A DNA stretch of 17,993 nucleotides from JAAYCU01 sp964401335. Its GTDB lineage: Bacteria; Planctomycetota; Phycisphaerae; UBA1845; PWPN01. Position 1 is the first letter of the stretch; each line of letters begins with the position of its first letter. The DNA lies in contig CAYNYK010000109.1 in assembly GCA_964401335.1 (NCBI GenBank), forward strand, positions 1 to 17,993, given 5' to 3'. The notes under the pieces are model-generated. The model was not told where the DNA came from. It made no database searches and saw only the letters and a list, made by a program, of their open reading frames with translations. Positions 15,132 through 17,993 of this stretch are shown here, in pieces. The translations under genes were made by a program, and so were the position numbers.

Positions 15132-15636
15132 GACTGGCCTCTGAGGAAAAGGCGTCCACAATGTTTATTGCCACCGGCTTTTCGACCGCCCGAACGATGA
15201 TACAAAAGAGCTTTGCTCCTGATTTGCCGTTGCCGAAACAACCACCCCGGGGTCGGTCTCCATCGAAGGGCCGCAACCGGCCGTCTCCCGAGTCCCGGCA
15301 ACGAACGCAACCTATTCTAATATAATGATTTTCGGCAATCAAGGCTTTTCTTCATTGATCTTCATTCTGAAAAATTCGAGAGCCTTTCAAGTCGCCAGCC
15401 GCCCGCGGGAAACTCATAAATCCATTATTTGCAACACGTTAAGACGATCGCCCCGGGGGTCTTGGGGTCGTGGAACATAACCATATTAAATGAAGGCAGT
15501 TACATTTTTTCCCAAAGGGGTCGAAAATGAGTCTCAGAACGGGATTTTTACCGAGGCGGGAAAAGCCGTGGCGGGGGTGATTGGGCTGGTCTGCCAACCT
15601 GTGAAAACGAACCCATCACGGACCATGCGGGAACGG
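15132..15636. other. intergenic region between HU and repressor genes
   Basis: These 505 bases carry no gene I recognise. The right-hand part of the reverse strand is downstream of the repressor gene and the left part is the HU leader. The only regulatory signal I support is the HU promoter at 15314-15342, which implies an untranslated leader of about 175 bases. A 17-codon frame at about 15527 is not convincing. Confidence 0.5.
15314..15342 (-). promoter_or_regulatory. promoter of the HU-family gene
   Basis: On the minus strand, TTGATT (15337-15342) and TAGAAT (15314-15319) are separated by 17 bases. Both are close to the sigma70 consensus and lie in an AT-rich island. The predicted start is near 15307, giving a leader of about 175 bases before ATG 15131. 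Confidence 0.6.
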
Positions 15637-16296
15637 TTATAACCCTCTGCTGACTAGGTGGGTAACGATGCCTTGGATGGTGAAATCGCGTTCCTGCTCG
15701 ACCACTATCGGGGGAATAGCCGGATTGTCACCGCGCAGGATGACCCGCGCGGTCTGGCCTTGTTGTTCGACGAAAATGCGTTTAAGAGTGGGCAGGCCGT
15801 CGATCAGGCAGGCACAAATTTTGCCTTGCACATGCTCCGGATTGACGCCCGGCCGATACTCGACAAGCACCAGATCGCCGGGCTTGAGGGTAGGTTCCAT
15901 CGAATCGAAGCTGAGCCGTAGGCAATAGCGGTTCGGGGCCCAGAGATGGCGCAGGACGGGGAACAATTCCATCTGCTCTTGGGTCTCGGTGGGCGGACCG
16001 GCCGGGATGGAGCCGAACAAAGGAAGGTCGCGGGTGTCGAGGGGTTGAGGCGAGTCGTGTTCCGGTCCCTCGCCGATGAGCACGGCCGGGGGCACTTCGA
16101 GGGCAACGGCCAAGGCTCGGATCGAGCCGGGCGATGGCTTGCGCTTGCCGCGTTCGATTTCGCTCAGAAATCCCTGGTTGAGTTCGGCGCGGTGGGCCAA
16201 GGCAGTCTGGGTCAAGCCGGCCTGGCAACGATAGTAGCGAATACGCTCGCCGATGTGCCCGCGAAACGCTGATGGTGGAACATAAGGTACGGCCAT
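15637..16296 (-). CDS. XRE-S24 self-cleaving repressor (LexA/CI type)
   Basis: This 219-residue cytoplasmic regulator joins an N-terminal XRE helix-turn-helix (about 13-75; GLTQTALAHRAELNQGFLSE is the reader helix region and IERGKRKPS closes it) to a C-terminal S24 autoprotease (about 90-217). The cleavage site is Ala99-Gly100 in FGSIPAGPP. The catalytic pair is Ser132 in FDSMEPTLKPGDLV and Lys172 in PTLKRIF. Such proteins cut themselves on RecA activation or another stress and release their targets. The HTH type is like phage CI or stress regulators, not winged-helix LexA, yet no phage genes are nearby. The ATG at 16296 has no clear Shine-Dalgarno site and the promoter lies directly against it, so the mRNA may be leaderless. 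A palindrome over the -10 box suggests autorepression. Regulated targets are unknown; the divergent glycerate kinase is a possible one. Confidence 0.9.
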   Translation of the reverse strand: MAVPYVPPSAFRGHIGERIRYYRCQAGLTQTALAHRAELNQGFLSEIERGKRKPSPGSIRALAVALEVPPAVLIGEGPEHDSPQPLDTRDLPLFGSIPAGPPTETQEQMELFPVLRHLWAPNRYCLRLSFDSMEPTLKPGDLVLVEYRPGVNPEHVQGKICACLIDGLPTLKRIFVEQQGQTARVILRGDNPAIPPIVVEQERDFTIQGIVTHLVSRGL

Positions 16297-16298
16297 GT

Positions 16299-16331
16299 GG
16301 ATACTATCCGATCATGCACGACGAAGGTCAA
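16299..16331 (-). promoter_or_regulatory. repressor promoter with palindrome over the -10
   Basis: On the minus strand, TTGACC (16326-16331) and GATAGT (16303-16308) are 17 bases apart. The predicted +1 falls at 16296, the A of the repressor ATG. The 5-1-5 palindrome GGATAGTATCC (16299-16309) covers the -10, where a bound repressor would block polymerase. Confidence 0.5.
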
Positions 16332-16378
16332 GCGAGAGCAGCGGCGGGCGTAGGCTGGAAGGGCCTCTGAAACACGTA

Positions 16379-16436
16379 CACGGGCAGACCTTTATCCCGC
16401 CGGCGCGTGATAAAGGCCTGCCCATGCCACCCGGCA
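16379..16436 (+). repeat. dispersed stem-loop repeat, copy 2
   Basis: GGGCAGACCTTTAT (16382-16395) pairs with ATAAAGGCCTGCCC (16410-16423) in 13 of 14 positions, with one A-C mismatch. The 3' flank ATGCCACCCG matches copy 1 at 156-217, as does the C-A mismatch at the stem base. It lies between the divergent repressor and glycerate kinase genes, so it is not a terminator for either. Confidence 0.75.
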
Positions 16437-16480
16437 CGGATCAAGGGACGGCGGACGATCGTTTAGGAAGATCGGTCGGT

Positions 16481-16486
16481 TATGAT
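16481..16486 (+). promoter_or_regulatory. -10-like element before glycerate kinase
   Basis: TATGAT has one mismatch to TATAAT and would start transcription near 16493, 46 bases before the ATG. The -35 (TCGTTT, 16-base spacer) is poor. Confidence 0.3.
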
Positions 16487-16538
16487 AGGGCTCGGGTGGT
16501 GATGTGGCGGAGACGGGGTTTCGTGCGCGAGGTGGGTT

Positions 16539-17666
16539 ATGAAGATTGTGATTGCTCCGGATACATTCAAGGAGGCGTTGCCTGCCCGGCAGGTTTGCGA
16601 GGCCATTGCTCGAGGTGTTTTGCGGGCGTGGCCAAGGGCGCAGATCGATATGGTCCCGATGGCCGACGGGGGCGAGGGTACGGTCGAAACTTTGGTGGAC
16701 GCCACCGGGGGTACGATAATGGAAACTCGCGTGCGCGGTCCGCTCGGTGATCCGGTAATCGCGCGCTGGGGTCTGCTTGGTAGTCCGGCGCACACGGCCG
16801 TCGTGGAAATGGCCGCGGCCTCGGGTCTGGGACTGGTACCACCGGAGCTGCGTAATCCGATGTTGACCACGACCTATGGTACGGGCGAGTTGATTCTCGC
16901 TGCGCTGGACGCAGGCGCGCGGACGATCATCCTGGGTATTGGCGGCAGCGCAACGAATGACGGCGGCGCGGGGGCGGCCCAGGCAGTCGGCGTGCGTTTT
17001 TATGATCGCCAAGGGCGGCTATGTGCGTTGGGTTTGTCCGGCGGTGGGTTGAAGAACGTGACCCGCATCGACATCTCACAGCGCGATCCGCGGATCGCTC
17101 AAACGGAGATCAAGGTGGCGTGCGATGTGGACAATCCGTTGTGCGGGCCACGCGGAGCGGCGGCGGTGTACGGTCCGCAGAAGGGAGCAACACCGGAACA
17201 GGTGGCCTTGCTTGATGCCAACCTAGCTTATTGGGCGGAGCTGATCCAGCGCGATTTGGGGCGGACGGTGAGCGAGACGCCGGGAGCGGGCGCGGCCGGC
17301 GGTCTGGGGGCGGGGTTGATGGCCTTCTTCGACGCGAAGCTCGCGCCGGGGATCAAGCTGGTTATGGAAGCGGTGCGGCTGGCGGAGCGCATCGCGGATG
17401 CCGATCTGGTGATTACCGGAGAAGGGCGGATCGATCGGCAGTCGATGATGGGCAAGGTGATTGCCGGCGTGGGTCGGGCCGCGAAAGCCGCCGGCGTGCC
17501 GGCTATCGCGCTGGTCGGGTCGATCGGCGAAGGAGCGGAAGCGACGCTCGAGGTGTTGGAGAGTTATCACGGTATCAACCCGCCGGGGAGGCCGTTGGAG
17601 CAGGCGCTAGCCCGGACGGCCGAGGCGCTGGAAGCGACCGCGAGAGAGGTGTTGAGTCGGAGGTGA
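16539..17666 (+). CDS. glycerate kinase (GlxK/GarK family)
   Basis: This cytoplasmic kinase phosphorylates D-glycerate with ATP; GlxK/GarK members give 2-phosphoglycerate, which feeds glycolysis from glyoxylate or glucarate breakdown. The 375 residues match the family length (about 380). Landmarks are APDTFKEAL (6-14), MADGGEGT (41-48), YGTGEL (113-118), GIGGSATNDGG (133-143), CDVDNPLCGPRGAA (195-208), YGPQKGA (211-217) and, near the C-terminus, ITGEGRIDRQS. GAGG ends 6 bases before ATG 16539, so the start is well supported. It is divergent from the S24 repressor, and no tartronate semialdehyde reductase or glyoxylate carboligase gene is next to it. I leave the symbol empty because glxK and garK cannot be told apart here. 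Confidence 0.93.
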   Translation: MKIVIAPDTFKEALPARQVCEAIARGVLRAWPRAQIDMVPMADGGEGTVETLVDATGGTIMETRVRGPLGDPVIARWGLLGSPAHTAVVEMAAASGLGLVPPELRNPMLTTTYGTGELILAALDAGARTIILGIGGSATNDGGAGAAQAVGVRFYDRQGRLCALGLSGGGLKNVTRIDISQRDPRIAQTEIKVACDVDNPLCGPRGAAAVYGPQKGATPEQVALLDANLAYWAELIQRDLGRTVSETPGAGAAGGLGAGLMAFFDAKLAPGIKLVMEAVRLAERIADADLVITGEGRIDRQSMMGKVIAGVGRAAKAAGVPAIALVGSIGEGAEATLEVLESYHGINPPGRPLEQALARTAEALEATAREVLSRR

Positions 17667-17993
17667 GCGGGCTTGAGGCGCGGGGGGCATTCGTGAATAC
17701 ACAAAAGGGTTGTTCATATTTGTTCCCTTGCTGGCCCGCCACGGCCCGCCGAGGCGAGGCAGGCCCGCCCAGGCGAGGCAGGCCCGCCCAGGCGAGCGAG
17801 GTAAACTGCTTCAGGCTGGCAGGAGTTGCTGGTGAGGGCTGGTGGGAGGTCTATCTGTTTCTCCTATGCTTTTTCTCTCCGTTTCATTGCCTGCCTTCGT
17901 CCCTCGCTAGCGCTTCGGGCTGGTGGGAGCGTGTTCCCTTGCTAGTGCCGTTTTCGGTTCGCGAGTTTCGTGTTGGTAACTCTTTTTAAAATA
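17667..17993. other. intergenic tail of the window
   Basis: This 327-base stretch follows the glycerate kinase. The open frame crossing it comes from reading the kinase out of frame, and I see no gene of its own. It contains the GC-rich tandem repeat at 17733-17801, then pyrimidine-rich, unremarkable sequence. I see no clear terminator for the kinase. Confidence 0.5.
17733..17801. repeat. GC-rich 19-bp tandem repeat
   Basis: The unit AGGCGAGGCAGGCCCGCCC occurs twice without change (17752-17770 and 17771-17789), followed by a partial third copy starting AGGCGAG (17790). Upstream, GGCCCGCC recurs at 17733-17740 and again as part of 17743-17750, so the array has decayed or seeded ends. The unit also contains the near-palindrome GGCAGGCCCGCC. 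Confidence 0.8.

Noticed and set aside
15637..17666. Prophage or defence island suggested by the CI/LexA-like repressor
   Set aside because: No integrase, phage structural, toxin or restriction genes lie around it; its neighbours are HU and glycerate kinase.
17231..17989. 252-codon frame overlapping the end of glycerate kinase
   Set aside because: It is out of frame with the kinase and extends through the tandem repeat; its Gly/Arg-rich composition is typical of a GC-rich shadow.

Overview
The window is GC-rich bacterial chromosome. It looks like core chromosome rather than a plasmid or prophage, because almost every gene is a housekeeping gene. The central block has the order dnaA, dnaN, a DciA-like (DUF721) gene, gyrB, which is a classic replication-origin neighbourhood, but recF is missing from its usual place after dnaN. 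That order, together with RNase Y, an HU protein and a low density of Shine-Dalgarno sites, makes me think of the Planctomycetota (perhaps the Phycisphaerae). This is an inference; nothing here proves the phylum.

Layout. 1-491: intergenic DNA with a perfect 19-bp-stem inverted repeat and one copy of a dispersed stem-loop repeat. 492-1742 (+): AI-2E/PerM family membrane protein, converging with hemL (1755-3071, -), which makes 5-aminolevulinate for tetrapyrroles. 3148-3600 (-): a Na+/Ca2+ exchanger-type protein of half the usual size. 4019-5350 (+): dnaA. 5351-5713: the dnaA-dnaN gap, the best oriC candidate, with two DnaA-box-like sites and two copies of an 11-bp palindrome. 5714-9804 (+): dnaN, dciA-like, gyrB, a probable operon. 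9805-10765: a long gap with a strong-looking promoter but no recognisable gene. 10766-12355 (+): rny (RNase Y), converging with an orphan eutA (12364-13815, -). 14007-14079 (+): tRNA-Ala(CGC), followed directly by stem-loops and a GIY-YIG nuclease gene broken by one in-frame stop. 14775-15131 (-): HU-family protein. 15637-16296 (-): XRE-S24 self-cleaving repressor, divergent from glycerate kinase (16539-17666, +). The window ends in a GC-rich 19-bp tandem repeat.

How the parts work together. DnaA loads the replisome at the origin, the putative DciA helps deliver the replicative helicase, DnaN is the sliding clamp, and GyrB with an unlinked GyrA relieves supercoiling. These form a replication cluster. 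The rest are single-gene units: haem synthesis, RNA decay, ethanolamine lyase reactivation, glycerate phosphorylation, nucleoid packaging and a repressor.

I did not find a complete new multi-gene system. The most interesting signals are non-coding: the tRNA-abutting hairpins plus decayed GIY-YIG gene, which resembles a mobile module; the dispersed stem-loop repeat whose two copies differ by base-pair-preserving changes; the twin palindromes before dnaN; the geneless promoter at about 10 kb; and promoters placed so that transcription would start at the start codon (repressor, hemL).
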